Shown here piece after piece: positions 1 to 8,033 of a DNA stretch of 51,342 bases. The DNA lies in NCBI GenBank assembly GCA_945897795.1, contig CAMDFT010000013.1, positions 1 to 51,342 on the forward strand, in the 5' to 3' direction. Both the position numbers and the translations under genes were made by a program. Position 1 is the stretch's first letter. The number at the start of each line of letters is the position of its first letter. Below the pieces are notes generated by a model. It saw only the letters and a list, made by a program, of their open reading frames with translations, was not told the origin of the DNA and did no database searches. Origin of the DNA: Limnohabitans sp. Rim8. GTDB taxonomy: Bacteria > Pseudomonadota > Gammaproteobacteria > Burkholderiales > Burkholderiaceae_C.

Positions 1-555
1 TACATCCTGAAAAACTGGCGCATGGTCAAGGTGGCCACCACCAAGGCCCAGCGCAAGCTGTTTTTCAACCTGCGCTCGATGAAGCAAGGCTACAAAGCGG
101 ATGCCGATGAAGGCACCCACCGCGACACCTTGACCCCCGACCAGGTGGATTCGATGGCGCACAGCCTGAACGTCAAACGCGAAGAAGTGCGTGAGATGGA
201 AATGCGCATGTCCGGCGGCGATGTGTTGCTGGACCCGGCCCCCTCGGACGACGGCGAGCAGGCCTTTGGCCCCATCGCCTACCTGGCCGATGTGAACCAC
301 GAGCCCACCGCCATGCTCGAAGCCCACGAGCGCGACGTGATGGCCAGCGATGGCCTGGCCACGGCCCTCAATGCCTTGGACGAACGCAGCCGCCGCATCG
401 TGGAAGAGCGCTGGCTCAAGGTCAACGACAACGGCTCGGGCGGCATGACGCTGCACGACCTGGCCGACGAATACGGCGTGAGCGCCGAGCGCATCCGCCA
501 GATCGAAGTCGCGGCCATGAAGAAAATGAAAAAGGCGCTTGTCGAGTTCGCTTGA
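1..555 (+). CDS. rpoH: RNA polymerase sigma-32 factor RpoH (3' part)
   Basis: Reading frame 1 is open from the first base, so the gene begins left of the window and only the last 184 codons are seen. The protein is the heat-shock sigma factor, which directs core polymerase to heat-shock promoters in the cytoplasm. The visible start carries the RpoH-specific stretch KAQRKLFFNLRS, which lies just after region 2.4. The C-terminal part has a region 4 helix-turn-helix (LHDLADEYGVSAERIRQIE) that contacts the -35 element. It ends in a lysine-rich tail and is followed 32 bases later by a strong intrinsic terminator. In this family translation is controlled by mRNA folding at the 5' end, which is outside the window. 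Confidence 0.95.
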   Translation, partial: YILKNWRMVKVATTKAQRKLFFNLRSMKQGYKADADEGTHRDTLTPDQVDSMAHSLNVKREEVREMEMRMSGGDVLLDPAPSDDGEQAFGPIAYLADVNHEPTAMLEAHERDVMASDGLATALNALDERSRRIVEERWLKVNDNGSGGMTLHDLADEYGVSAERIRQIEVAAMKKMKKALVEFA

Positions 556-586
556 CTACAGGCCTTATGGGTCACCTTTGATTCAG

Positions 587-615
587 ATACCCGGTTTTGA
601 CCGGGTATTTTTTTT
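587..615 (+). terminator. Rho-independent terminator of rpoH
   Basis: A perfect 8-bp stem, ATACCCGG (587-594) and CCGGGTAT (601-608), closes a 6-base loop and runs into a tract of eight T (608-615). It lies 32 bases after the rpoH stop and before the receptor gene at 665, so it separates the two transcripts. Confidence 0.9.
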
Positions 616-664
616 GCCCACAGTGCGCTAAAGTCACTGCAGTTTTGTTTTGAAAGCATCCACC

Positions 665-1672
665 ATGAACGTTCGCACACCCTCTGGTTTTTCTCGCCGC
701 CATTTGGCCCAAGCTCTTGGCGCTGCTTTGGCTTTGGGACTGACCCCATCATGGGCCAACCCAGCGGCCACGGGGGCATGGCCAACACAAACCGTTCGTC
801 TGGTGGTCGGCTTCCCGGCCGGCTCCAGCCCCGACCTGACGGCCCGTGCGCTGGCCGAGCCTTTGTCCAAGGCCTTGGGCCAAAACGTGATCGTCGAGAA
901 CAAAGTGGGTGCGGGCGGCAACATCGCCGCCGACTTCGTGGCCAAGTCCTCCGACGGCCACACCTTGGGCCTGATGATCAACGGCAACATGACGATTGCC
1001 CGCATCCTGAACCCCAAGGTGCCTTATGACCCCCTGAAAGATCTTGCACCCATCAGTCTGATCGGCAAAGCGCCCTTGGTGCTGACCGTGCCTGCCGATG
1101 CCCCAGGCCAAACCCCTGCCGAGTGGTTGAGCCAAGCCCAAAAGTCTGGCGACAAACTCAGCTATGCATCGCCCGGTGTCGGCACCGTGGCGCACCTGGG
1201 CATGGAGCTGCTCAAAACCAAGGCGGGCATTGCGCCAGTGCATGTGCCCTACCCCGGCAACCCGCAAATCATCACCGCCATGCTGGGTGGCCAGGTGCAG
1301 CTGGCTTTGCTGCCACCGGCCATGGCGGCCGCCCAGGTGCGAGGTGGCAAACTGCGGGCCATTGGGGCTTCGAGCACCGGGCGCAGCCCGGTGGCCGCTG
1401 AGGTGCCTAGCCTATCCGAAATCGGTGTGAAAGATTACCAACTAGAAATCTGGAACGCGGTGGCCGCACCCGCATCGATGCCCGCGGCCGTGGCCACCAA
1501 ATTGTCTGCCGTGGTCAGCGAGATCGTGCGTGCCCCCGAGATGCGCGCGCGTTTGTTCCAGCAAGGCTGGCAGGTGGTGGGCTCTTCGCCCGAGGGTTTG
1601 CGCAACCGGATTGAGTCAGACACAAAAGCGCTGGGCGACATCATCCGCAGCCAGAAAATCGCATTGAACTGA
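665..1672 (+). CDS. Bug-family (TTT-type) periplasmic solute receptor
   Basis: This is a 335-residue receptor of the tripartite tricarboxylate transporter family (Bug/TctC), which binds small carboxylates in the periplasm. Residues 1-30 form a signal peptide with a twin-arginine-like start (FSRRHLAQ) followed by an alanine-rich core. The mature part has family hallmarks: VRLVVGFPAGSSPDLTAR near the N-terminus, VIVENKVGAGGNIAAD, and YASPGVGTVAHLGMELL in the middle. I chose the ATG at 665; a TTG at 650 in the same frame is possible but less likely. No TctA or TctB membrane genes lie nearby, as is usual for the many orphan Bug receptors of Burkholderiales. The ligand cannot be inferred. Confidence 0.88.
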   Translation: MNVRTPSGFSRRHLAQALGAALALGLTPSWANPAATGAWPTQTVRLVVGFPAGSSPDLTARALAEPLSKALGQNVIVENKVGAGGNIAADFVAKSSDGHTLGLMINGNMTIARILNPKVPYDPLKDLAPISLIGKAPLVLTVPADAPGQTPAEWLSQAQKSGDKLSYASPGVGTVAHLGMELLKTKAGIAPVHVPYPGNPQIITAMLGGQVQLALLPPAMAAAQVRGGKLRAIGASSTGRSPVAAEVPSLSEIGVKDYQLEIWNAVAAPASMPAAVATKLSAVVSEIVRAPEMRARLFQQGWQVVGSSPEGLRNRIESDTKALGDIIRSQKIALN

Positions 1673-1717
1673 AGGCTCTGAAAAAGCGGGTTCAGTGCCC
1701 GGCCAAGAGGCCAGGCC

Positions 1718-2326
1718 TCATTTGCCGCCGAGCAAGACCTTCACGTCGGCAGCCAGCGTCTCGGCACCGCTGGCGTGGCGGTTGTACAAGCGGATGCGGC
1801 CTTTCGGATCAAAGGTGAAACTGCCCGCCGAGTGGTCCATGGTGTAACTGGTGGGGGTTTTGCCTTCAACCTTTTTGTAATAGATCTTGAAGTCTTTGGT
1901 GACTTTGGGCAGTTGCTCGGCCGTGGGGCGCAAGGCCACAAAATCCGGTCCGAAATTGGCCATGTAGGCCTTGAGCAACTCCGGTGTGTCGCGCTCGGGG
2001 TCGACCGTGATGAAGATGCCCTGGAGCTTGGCCCCATCGGCACCCAGCAACAGTTTGGCCTGGGCCATTTCCTGCAAGGCGGTCGGGCAAACATCAGGGC
2101 ACTGGGTGAAACCAAAAAACACCACCACGGCCTTGCCCGCAAAATCTTTGAGCGTGCGCACTTGCCCGTTTTGGTCGCTCAACTCCCAGCCTTGGGCATA
2201 GTCGGCTCCGGTGATGTCCACGCCACGAAATGAAGGTTTGTCATCGCCGCAGCCGCTCAAGCCCCACAACGCGCCTGCCAAGCTCAGGGCCAAGGCGGCG
2301 TTCGAAAATACTCTGCGTTGCAACAT
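1718..2326 (-). CDS. SCO1/SenC family copper chaperone lipoprotein
   Basis: This 202-residue thioredoxin-fold protein helps load copper into the CuA centre of cytochrome c oxidase subunit II. The N-terminus is a lipoprotein signal with lipobox LSGC (Cys26), so it should be anchored in the inner membrane facing the periplasm. The copper ligands are visible: CPDVC at residues 76-80 and the distal His165 in TMDHSAGSF. It is the last gene of the minus-strand run SURF1, SCO-like, ctaA, ctaB, SCO. The start at 2326 is preferred because the longer frame would run into ctaB; 10 bases separate the two genes. Function is well supported by both motif and neighbours. Confidence 0.93.
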   Translation of the reverse strand: MLQRRVFSNAALALSLAGALWGLSGCGDDKPSFRGVDITGADYAQGWELSDQNGQVRTLKDFAGKAVVVFFGFTQCPDVCPTALQEMAQAKLLLGADGAKLQGIFITVDPERDTPELLKAYMANFGPDFVALRPTAEQLPKVTKDFKIYYKKVEGKTPTSYTMDHSAGSFTFDPKGRIRLYNRHASGAETLAADVKVLLGGK

Positions 2327-2336
2327 GCCTGGGGCC

Positions 2337-3233
2337 TCAAAAAATGTAGTGGTCCAGCAACAAAGCGGCAAACAAGGCGCTCAGGTGGATCAGTGAAAAA
2401 CGGAAAGTTTTGCGGGCCAACTCGTCCGAATAGTCACGGTACAAGGCCACCGCGTAGCCGATGAAACCGATGCTCAGCACCACTGCGGTGGCCAAGTAAA
2501 GCCAAGAGCTCATGCCGTAGACAAAGGGCATCAGGCAGGACGCCATCAGCACGATGGTGTAGAGCAAGATCTGCAGGCGCGTGAACTCGTTGCCGTGCGT
2601 CACGGGCAACATGGGCAGACCCGACTTGCGGTAGTCCTCGACCCGGTAGAGCGCCAGCGCCCAAAAGTGCGGTGGGGTCCAGAGAAAGATGATCAGGAAC
2701 AGGATCAAGGCTTCAGGCCCCACCTGACCGGTCATGGCCGCCCAACCCAGCACGGGCGGCATGGCGCCACTGGCGCCGCCAATCACAATGTTTTGCGGCG
2801 TGAGCGGCTTCAGGATCACGGTGTAAACAATGGCGTAACCCACAAAGGTGGCAAAGGTGAGCCACATCGTGAGGGGGTTCACAAACACATACAGCACCAA
2901 CGATCCCAAGGCGCACAAGGCCGCAGAAAACACCAAGGCCTGGCGGTCGCTCAACTCGCCTTTGGCGGTGGGCCGCCAAGAGGTGCGCTTCATTTTAGAA
3001 TCGATGGTTTTTTCAACCAGGCAGTTGAAGGCCGCCGCGGCTCCCGACACCAACCAGATGCCAATGCAGGCCCACAAACCCAGCTTCAACTCGGCCAGAC
3101 TCGGGACGCCAGGCACGGCCAATACCATGCCGATCAGGGCACAGAAAACGATCAATTGAACCACGCGGGGTTTAGTCAGCGCGTAATACTGTTGCCAGAC
3201 ATTCATGGGCAAACGGGCGGTGGCGACGGTCAT
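2337..3233 (-). CDS. ctaB: Protoheme IX farnesyltransferase (heme O synthase)
   Basis: This polytopic inner-membrane UbiA-type prenyltransferase transfers a farnesyl group to protoheme IX to make heme O, the precursor of the heme A used by the aa3 oxidase. At 298 residues it has the usual length. The first Asp/Asn-rich prenyl-diphosphate-binding region is seen as [19 protein letters not shown], and several hydrophobic helices follow. The start overlaps the end of ctaA by four bases (ATGA), indicating translational coupling. The next step in the pathway, heme A synthesis, is encoded by that upstream gene, so both heme-modification steps sit together with the oxidase assembly genes. Confidence 0.96.
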   Translation of the reverse strand: MTVATARLPMNVWQQYYALTKPRVVQLIVFCALIGMVLAVPGVPSLAELKLGLWACIGIWLVSGAAAAFNCLVEKTIDSKMKRTSWRPTAKGELSDRQALVFSAALCALGSLVLYVFVNPLTMWLTFATFVGYAIVYTVILKPLTPQNIVIGGASGAMPPVLGWAAMTGQVGPEALILFLIIFLWTPPHFWALALYRVEDYRKSGLPMLPVTHGNEFTRLQILLYTIVLMASCLMPFVYGMSSWLYLATAVVLSIGFIGYAVALYRDYSDELARKTFRFSLIHLSALFAALLLDHYIF

Positions 3234-4360
3234 TCGGCAAGCTTTTTGGAAAGGGGAAAAGGCCCTGAATTATCAGCCCGGCTGACACACAGCGCCCAGG
3301 TCAGGGTCAAGGCCATGGCCGCGGCACCGCCGGTGTGCATCACGGCTGCCAGCAAGGGCCAGCCCAGCACCACATTGCTCAAGCCGGTGGCGAACTGTAA
3401 GGCACACAGGCCCAACAACCAGCGCCCGGCCACGGCCAAGCCCGGCTGCACCCGCAATCGCCAGCCCAACCACAGCAGCACCGCCAACACCAGCCAAGCG
3501 GCCGAGCGGTGCACAAAATGGATGGACGCCAGCGCCGAGAAAGGCAGCAACTGGCCCTCGGGCGTGTAACCCAATTCGCGCCAGACGCTGAAGCCTTGCC
3601 AGTTCATCTCAGGCACCCACTGGCCGTGGCAGGTGGGGAAATCCGGGCAGGCTAACACCGCGTAATTGGTGCTGACCCAGCCACCCAAGGCAATTTGCAT
3701 ACACAGCAAAACAAAGCCGGCCCACAAACCCAAGCGCAGTGGCGACGGCAGGGGCCGCGTGCCTGCGCCGTCATAGCGCACGGCTTGCGCCATCAACAAA
3801 ACCAACAAGCCGATGCCGCCCATCAGGTGCAAGGTGACGATGGCCGGAAACAGCTTCATGGTCACCGTGAGCGCGCCAAACGCCCCTTGCATGCACACCC
3901 ACACCAGCGTGAGCGTGGGCAACCAAGGGCTCACCTCACGGCTTTGGCGGCGCAGCCACCAGGTCATGGCGGCCAAAGTCAGGATCAGGACGCCCACCCC
4001 CGTGGCCAAATAACGGTGCACCATCTCGATCCAGGCTTTGCTGTGCGTGACCGGTCCGGAGGGCATGGCCGTTTGAGCCGCCGTGATTTCGACCTTGGCC
4101 CCCATGGGTGTGGCGCTGCCGTAGCAGCCTGGCCAGTCGGGGCACCCCAAGCCAGAATCGGTCAGCCGGGTGAACGCCCCAAACAGCACCAGATCAAAGG
4201 TCAAAAACAAGGTGATCAAGGTCAAGGCCTTGAGCCGCCCCGATGGCGTGGTGCTGCGCTGGCGCCACAGCCACCAGCCCAAGGGCAGTGCTGCCACCGC
4301 CAGGCCCACGGCCATGAGCTCCAATATGGGCTCCAGGTTGTACAGGTCCACTTCGTTCAT
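3230..4360 (-). CDS. ctaA: Heme A synthase (COX15/CtaA family)
   Basis: This membrane enzyme oxidises the C8 methyl group of heme O to a formyl group, producing heme A. It is 376 residues long with about eight transmembrane segments. Histidines expected to bind heme are visible in [27 protein letters not shown] and MHTGGAAAM. The two extracytoplasmic cysteine pairs typical of the family are present in [10 protein letters not shown] and [11 protein letters not shown]. It lies three bases after the SCO-like gene and overlaps ctaB by four bases, so the three are surely one transcript. Confidence 0.95.
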   Translation of the reverse strand: MNEVDLYNLEPILELMAVGLAVAALPLGWWLWRQRSTTPSGRLKALTLITLFLTFDLVLFGAFTRLTDSGLGCPDWPGCYGSATPMGAKVEITAAQTAMPSGPVTHSKAWIEMVHRYLATGVGVLILTLAAMTWWLRRQSREVSPWLPTLTLVWVCMQGAFGALTVTMKLFPAIVTLHLMGGIGLLVLLMAQAVRYDGAGTRPLPSPLRLGLWAGFVLLCMQIALGGWVSTNYAVLACPDFPTCHGQWVPEMNWQGFSVWRELGYTPEGQLLPFSALASIHFVHRSAAWLVLAVLLWLGWRLRVQPGLAVAGRWLLGLCALQFATGLSNVVLGWPLLAAVMHTGGAAAMALTLTWALCVSRADNSGPFPLSKKLAE

Positions 4361-4363
4361 GCC

Positions 4364-5077
4364 TCAACGCCCCGCATTGTCCCAAGACGAGGAGGCCTTG
4401 AGCAATCGATCCAGATCACGTTTGGCTTTGGAGGCACTGGGCACGTCCATGTTGGCGGGGAAACGCATCATGAAGTTGCCCATCGGATCGACGACGTACA
4501 AATGGTCCTGCAATTGCTGCCCTTGGGCCGGGCTGATCCAGCTTTGCACCGAGGCCGCATCCAGGCGCAGCACATGCGCCATGTTCAAGGCAGGCAAGAG
4601 ACTGGAGGCCACAGGCGCATCGTCAGTGACCAACCAGACGCGGTCAACCCGGTCCTTTTCGCGGGCCAGGATTTCGCGCAATTGGCGCTGAAAATACAGG
4701 TTTTGCTGGCAACGCTCGTCGCAACTGCCTGACGCAACCGTCACCAGCAGCCACTGGCCTTTGAGGCTGCTCAGCGTGACCGATTCGCCTTGCAGGTTTT
4801 TGGCACTGATCTGAGGCATGTCTTTTTGCGGCTGTATCAGCTCACCATACACACGACGGCCTTCGGGGCGGATCACGTAGTAGGTGAAGTACGAGGCGAT
4901 GACCGGAGAAGCGCAGACCAACATCATGAGGATCATTTTCCAGCGGCCCATGCGGGTGCGTTGGGCATCGGCTTGCACCACTGAGCCGGGGTTGGGCAAG
5001 TCGTGCACCGTCATGGCCAGGGGGCTGTCAGGCAGGTCGTTTTTGGCGGCGGGGTTGGACAATTTGGAACCAGACAT
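4364..5077 (-). CDS. Membrane-anchored SCO-like thioredoxin-fold protein of the cox cluster
   Basis: This 237-residue protein has one predicted transmembrane segment at about residues 48-68 (MILMMLVCASPVIASYFTYY) and a periplasmic domain. Proteins at this spot in Burkholderiales are usually left as hypothetical cytochrome oxidase-associated proteins. The domain resembles SCO: a CxxxC motif, CDERC at residues 119-123, follows a beta strand, and a His192 stands before VVDPMGNF, where SCO proteins carry the distal copper ligand. A role in copper delivery or in thiol reduction of the CuA site is therefore likely but inferred. The ATG at 5077 gives a 50-base overlap with the SURF1 gene; an internal ATG at 5014 would avoid it, and neither has a clear ribosome-binding site. 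Confidence 0.8.
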   Translation of the reverse strand: MSGSKLSNPAAKNDLPDSPLAMTVHDLPNPGSVVQADAQRTRMGRWKMILMMLVCASPVIASYFTYYVIRPEGRRVYGELIQPQKDMPQISAKNLQGESVTLSSLKGQWLLVTVASGSCDERCQQNLYFQRQLREILAREKDRVDRVWLVTDDAPVASSLLPALNMAHVLRLDAASVQSWISPAQGQQLQDHLYVVDPMGNFMMRFPANMDVPSASKAKRDLDRLLKASSSWDNAGR

Positions 5078-5771
5078 AAAGTAAAGCGATCAGGCCACTC
5101 AGGCCAAACCATTGGAAAGCGTATCCGTGGTGCTTTGCGACACCACTGGCCACCACGGGCCATTCGCGCAGCAGGCCTTCCGAGGGCCCGCCCGATTGCA
5201 GCAAGGTGACTTCGAGCACCTTCAAGCCAGACTCTTGACGGTAGGCTATCAGGTCGAGATTTTGCCGTATTGGACCTGTCTCGGCCCCGCCGAAGTCATA
5301 GAGCCTTGAAGGCCATGGGGCCAAATGGCCTTCTATTTGCACCCGATCTACAGACGTCTGCACAGGAGGCAATGCGGTACGGTCGGTGAAAGAGCGCTGC
5401 GCCCAGCCACGCTGCACCACCAAGACCTCGCCCGAGCCTTCGATCTGCAACGGGGTCAGCACAAAAAATCCAGGTTTGGCATTCATCTGCCGGTTGTCCA
5501 GATGCACCGTGTGGTTGGGCAGCCAACGTCCCGTCACCACCAATCGGCGGTGAATCAACTCGCTGCGCTGCGCCACACCTTCAGGCCCGCCCCTCAGGGT
5601 GCGGCCGTCCAGCGCCTCTTTGCTCGCCTGTTGTGTCCGCGCGTCTTGTAAGGCGGTTTTCTCATCGGCGCGGCCAAGCTGCCACAGCCCCAGGGAAAAG
5701 GTGATGGCCACGCCTGCGGCAGCCACTGCCAGCACCAGCCATCTTTTCCAGTGAAGGGGTTTGTCAGTCAT
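5028..5771 (-). CDS. SURF1 family cytochrome oxidase assembly protein
   Basis: This 247-residue inner-membrane protein belongs to the SURF1 family, which helps insert heme A into subunit I. It has the family's two-helix layout: an N-terminal helix at about residues 10-32 ending in SLGLWQLGRADEK, a periplasmic loop with RRLVVTGRWLPNHTVHLDNR and VLVVQRGWAQR, and a C-terminal helix (FQWFGLSGLIALLYVWF). It is the first gene of the assembly operon. Its ATG lies only 14 bases from the divergent ATG of the DUF2909 gene, so their promoters must overlap or lie inside the opposing coding sequence. Confidence 0.93.
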   Translation of the reverse strand: MTDKPLHWKRWLVLAVAAAGVAITFSLGLWQLGRADEKTALQDARTQQASKEALDGRTLRGGPEGVAQRSELIHRRLVVTGRWLPNHTVHLDNRQMNAKPGFFVLTPLQIEGSGEVLVVQRGWAQRSFTDRTALPPVQTSVDRVQIEGHLAPWPSRLYDFGGAETGPIRQNLDLIAYRQESGLKVLEVTLLQSGGPSEGLLREWPVVASGVAKHHGYAFQWFGLSGLIALLYVWFQIVQPRRQKRPA

Positions 5772-5785
5772 CGGATAATGTGCCC

Positions 5786-6019
5786 ATGAAAATACTTGTC
5801 GCCATCGCGTTTCTTGCCATTTTGGTCAGTCTGGGCTCGGCCCTGATGTACATGATGCGGGGCAGTGCCCCTCCCGTTGAGGGCCAAGCACCCAAAAAAG
5901 GGAACATGGCCACCGCGCTGGCCTTCCGTGTCGGCTTTTCCATTGTCCTCTTCATCTGCGTTCTGGCAGCCTGGAAATTGGGCTGGATCCAGCCTACAGG
6001 CATCCCCCCAGGGGCTTGA
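5786..6019 (+). CDS. DUF2909 twin-transmembrane protein
   Basis: This 77-residue protein has two hydrophobic helices, about residues 2-23 (ILVAIAFLAILVSLGSALMY) and 45-66, joined by a short loop rich in Pro, Gly and Lys. It matches the small DUF2909 proteins found beside oxidase assembly genes in betaproteobacteria; its function is unknown. It is the only plus-strand gene in this part of the cox region, divergent from SURF1 and convergent with ctaE. I chose the ATG at 5786 rather than a GTG at 5780. A long palindromic terminator follows at 6084. Confidence 0.82.
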   Translation: MKILVAIAFLAILVSLGSALMYMMRGSAPPVEGQAPKKGNMATALAFRVGFSIVLFICVLAAWKLGWIQPTGIPPGA

Positions 6020-6083
6020 TCGAATTTCTGATTTTTTTGGTCACCGCTATGCCGATTTGATCTGGCATTTTCGCGCCATCCAT

Positions 6084-6123
6084 CACCAACAAAAAAGCGC
6101 CCTTGGGCGCTTTTTTGTTGGTG
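6084..6123. terminator. Bidirectional terminator between DUF2909 and ctaE
   Basis: A perfect 19-bp inverted repeat (6084-6102 and 6105-6123) with a two-base spacer. Its core is GCGCCC-TT-GGGCGC flanked by A6 on the left and T6 on the right, so each strand reads a GC stem followed by a U tract. It sits between the convergent ends of DUF2909 (6019) and ctaE (6136) and can stop both transcripts. Confidence 0.92.
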
Positions 6124-6135
6124 CCAAGGGCAGGC

Positions 6136-7017
6136 TTACATCCAATATACGAGGATGTACAAACCCAGCCACACCACGTCCACAAAGTGCCAGTACCAAG
6201 CCGCGCCCTCAAAACCGAAGTGACGGTCTTTGGTGAAATGGCCTTTTTGCAAACGCAGGGTGATGAACAAGAGCATCAACATGCCCACGAACACGTGAAA
6301 GCCGTGAAAACCCGTCAGCATGTAAAAGGTAGAGCCATAAATGCCGGATGACAATTTGAGGTTCAGATCACCCCAAGCGTGGGCATATTCATAACCCTGC
6401 ACCAAGAGGAACGTGACGCCCAGCAGCACCGTCATCCACATGAACTTGATGGTCTTGCTGCGGTCACCCACCTGCAGGGCGTGGTGCGCGATGGTCAATG
6501 TCACGCCCGATGTCAACAGCAAAGCGGTGTTGATGGTGGGCAACCAGAAAGGACCCATGGTTTGGAAGGGCTCAACAAAGCCGGCTGGCGAGGTGGTTGC
6601 ACCTGCCACCACGCTGGGCCATGCCGCTTTGAAGTCAGGCCAAAGCAGTGCGTTTTCCAAGCTGCCGAGCGCCGGAATCGAATGTGAACGGGCCCACCAC
6701 AGTGCTGTGAAAAAGGCACCGAAAAACATGACCTCGGAGAAAATGAACCAGGTCATGCTCCAACGGTAAGACAAGTCGATTTTTCGACCGTACATGCCGG
6801 TTTCGCTTTCGTGCACGGCCTCAGAGAACCACTGGTACAAAACGATCAACCACCAAGCCATGCCGAAGAACAGGCAATACATGCCCCAGTCGGCACCGTT
6901 GATCCACTGACCAGCACCCAGAATCAGGAAAAATAGGCCGATGGCGGCCATCACCGGGTGACGCGATGGGTGCGGAACGTAGTAATAAGGCGTGGTGCCG
7001 TGTGCTGCTGAACTCAT
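6136..7017 (-). CDS. ctaE: Cytochrome c oxidase subunit III
   Basis: Subunit III of the aa3-type cytochrome c oxidase is an inner-membrane protein of seven helices that stabilises the catalytic subunits. The 293-residue product has family stretches such as YRWSMTWFIFSEVMFFGAFF, GMLMLLFITLRLQKGHF and the C-terminal GAAWYWHFVDVVWLGLYILV. It ends the structural oxidase operon 43 bases after DUF2970, and the strong palindromic terminator lies directly downstream. The gene name coxC is also used for it. Confidence 0.97.
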   Translation of the reverse strand: MSSAAHGTTPYYYVPHPSRHPVMAAIGLFFLILGAGQWINGADWGMYCLFFGMAWWLIVLYQWFSEAVHESETGMYGRKIDLSYRWSMTWFIFSEVMFFGAFFTALWWARSHSIPALGSLENALLWPDFKAAWPSVVAGATTSPAGFVEPFQTMGPFWLPTINTALLLTSGVTLTIAHHALQVGDRSKTIKFMWMTVLLGVTFLLVQGYEYAHAWGDLNLKLSSGIYGSTFYMLTGFHGFHVFVGMLMLLFITLRLQKGHFTKDRHFGFEGAAWYWHFVDVVWLGLYILVYWM

Positions 7018-7059
7018 GGGGACTCCTGCTCTCTCTTATTCGAAATCAAACGATGCGGG

Positions 7060-7275
7060 TTAAAGGCCAGTCGGCTGTGCCACCACCCAATTGACCAGGG
7101 CGATCAGCCCCAGAACAAACAACAATGCCATCCCGATGGCCACACCAATGATGTGGAAGGGGTTGAGCTTTTCAATGTCTTGCTGCGATTCGGAATTCTT
7201 GCGAAGCCCGACAAACGACCACAACACCACTTGAATGGTGCGCAGCCAAGAAGTTTGACGGACAGGCGCGGTCAT
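7060..7275 (-). CDS. DUF2970 small membrane protein
   Basis: This 71-residue protein has one strong C-terminal transmembrane helix (GVAIGMALLFVLGLIALVNW). It matches DUF2970, a small family found between ctaG and the subunit III gene in betaproteobacteria. The start at 7275 overlaps the ctaG stop as ATGA, which supports it over a frame extended to 7284. The role is unknown; position suggests oxidase assembly or a small accessory subunit. Confidence 0.85.
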   Translation of the reverse strand: MTAPVRQTSWLRTIQVVLWSFVGLRKNSESQQDIEKLNPFHIIGVAIGMALLFVLGLIALVNWVVAQPTGL

Positions 7276-7901
7276 GAACCCCAACCTGTCTTGACCGTCA
7301 CGGGCTGTACGGCAGCGGCCAATGGCGCAGTCGGTGCCGCCGGTGTCTTGCCACCCACTTCAAAGAAAGTGTAGGACAGCGTGATGGTGGTCACGTCTTT
7401 GGACAACTTGGGGTCGATCACGAAAGCCACAGGCCAGGACTTCTTTTCACCCGGCTCCAGCGTGTACTGGTTGAAACAGAAACACTCCAGCTTGTTGAAA
7501 TGGTTGGCCGCATTGCGTGGTGCATAGCTGGGAATGGCTTGAGCCGCCATGCGGCGATTTTGCACATTCTGGAACTCGTACATCACGGTGTTCAGCTCAC
7601 CAGGGTGAACCTGCATGGAGCGTTTTTCAGGCTTGAAATCCCAAGGTCCGCGAACATTGGCGTCGAACTCGACGGTGATTGTGCGGCTGGTGTCCACTTG
7701 GCTATTGCGCAACACTTCGGCGGCTTTACCCGCCTTGGCGTTGCCCGGGACCTGCGTCTCGGAAATCGACAGGATATTGATGCCGGTGATCTCGCAAATG
7801 GCCTTGTAAATGGGCACCAGCGCATAGCCGAACCCAAACATGCCAGCGGTGACGATCGCCAACTTGCCCACCATTTTCAGGTTTTCACCGCGCAGGTTCA
7901 T
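7272..7901 (-). CDS. ctaG: Cytochrome c oxidase assembly protein CtaG (Cox11)
   Basis: CtaG/Cox11 delivers copper to the CuB site of subunit I. The 209-residue protein has an N-terminal membrane anchor (residues 11-32) and a periplasmic immunoglobulin-like domain. The copper-binding signature CFCFNQYTLEPGE is present, preceded by NHFNKLE as in the family. It lies 10 bases after the 36-residue small assembly gene and overlaps DUF2970 by four bases, so it belongs to the ctaC-ctaD-ctaE transcript. Confidence 0.96.
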   Translation of the reverse strand: MNLRGENLKMVGKLAIVTAGMFGFGYALVPIYKAICEITGINILSISETQVPGNAKAGKAAEVLRNSQVDTSRTITVEFDANVRGPWDFKPEKRSMQVHPGELNTVMYEFQNVQNRRMAAQAIPSYAPRNAANHFNKLECFCFNQYTLEPGEKKSWPVAFVIDPKLSKDVTTITLSYTFFEVGGKTPAAPTAPLAAAVQPVTVKTGWGS

Positions 7902-7911
7902 CTTGGTTTTC

Positions 7912-8022
7912 TCAGGAAGCCAAGATCATTATCTTGGCCACAAAACCAGCCAACACAACGCAGGCCACCGAAGCCAAGATCAGGCCCAGGCGCACGTTGC
8001 TTTTTCTTTGTTCAGGGGTCAT
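7912..8022 (-). CDS. Cytochrome oxidase small assembly protein (36 aa)
   Basis: A 36-codon frame too short for common length cut-offs fills the gap between ctaD and ctaG. The product starts MTPEQRKSNVRLGL and continues as a single transmembrane helix ending in AKIMILAS. A small protein of this size and sequence type is found at this position in Burkholderiales oxidase operons. Three in-frame ATGs (8034, 8028, 8022) are possible; the one at 8022 fits the usual MTPEQ start, while that at 8034 would share a base with the ctaD stop (TGATG). It probably helps subunit I assembly, by location only. Confidence 0.82.
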   Translation of the reverse strand: MTPEQRKSNVRLGLILASVACVVLAGFVAKIMILAS

Positions 8023-8033
8023 GGCCATGACCA

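Noticed and set aside
1690-1716. GC hairpin between the Bug receptor and SCO1 genes as terminator
   Set aside because: An 8-bp stem with one G-T pair can form, but no T tract follows on either strand.
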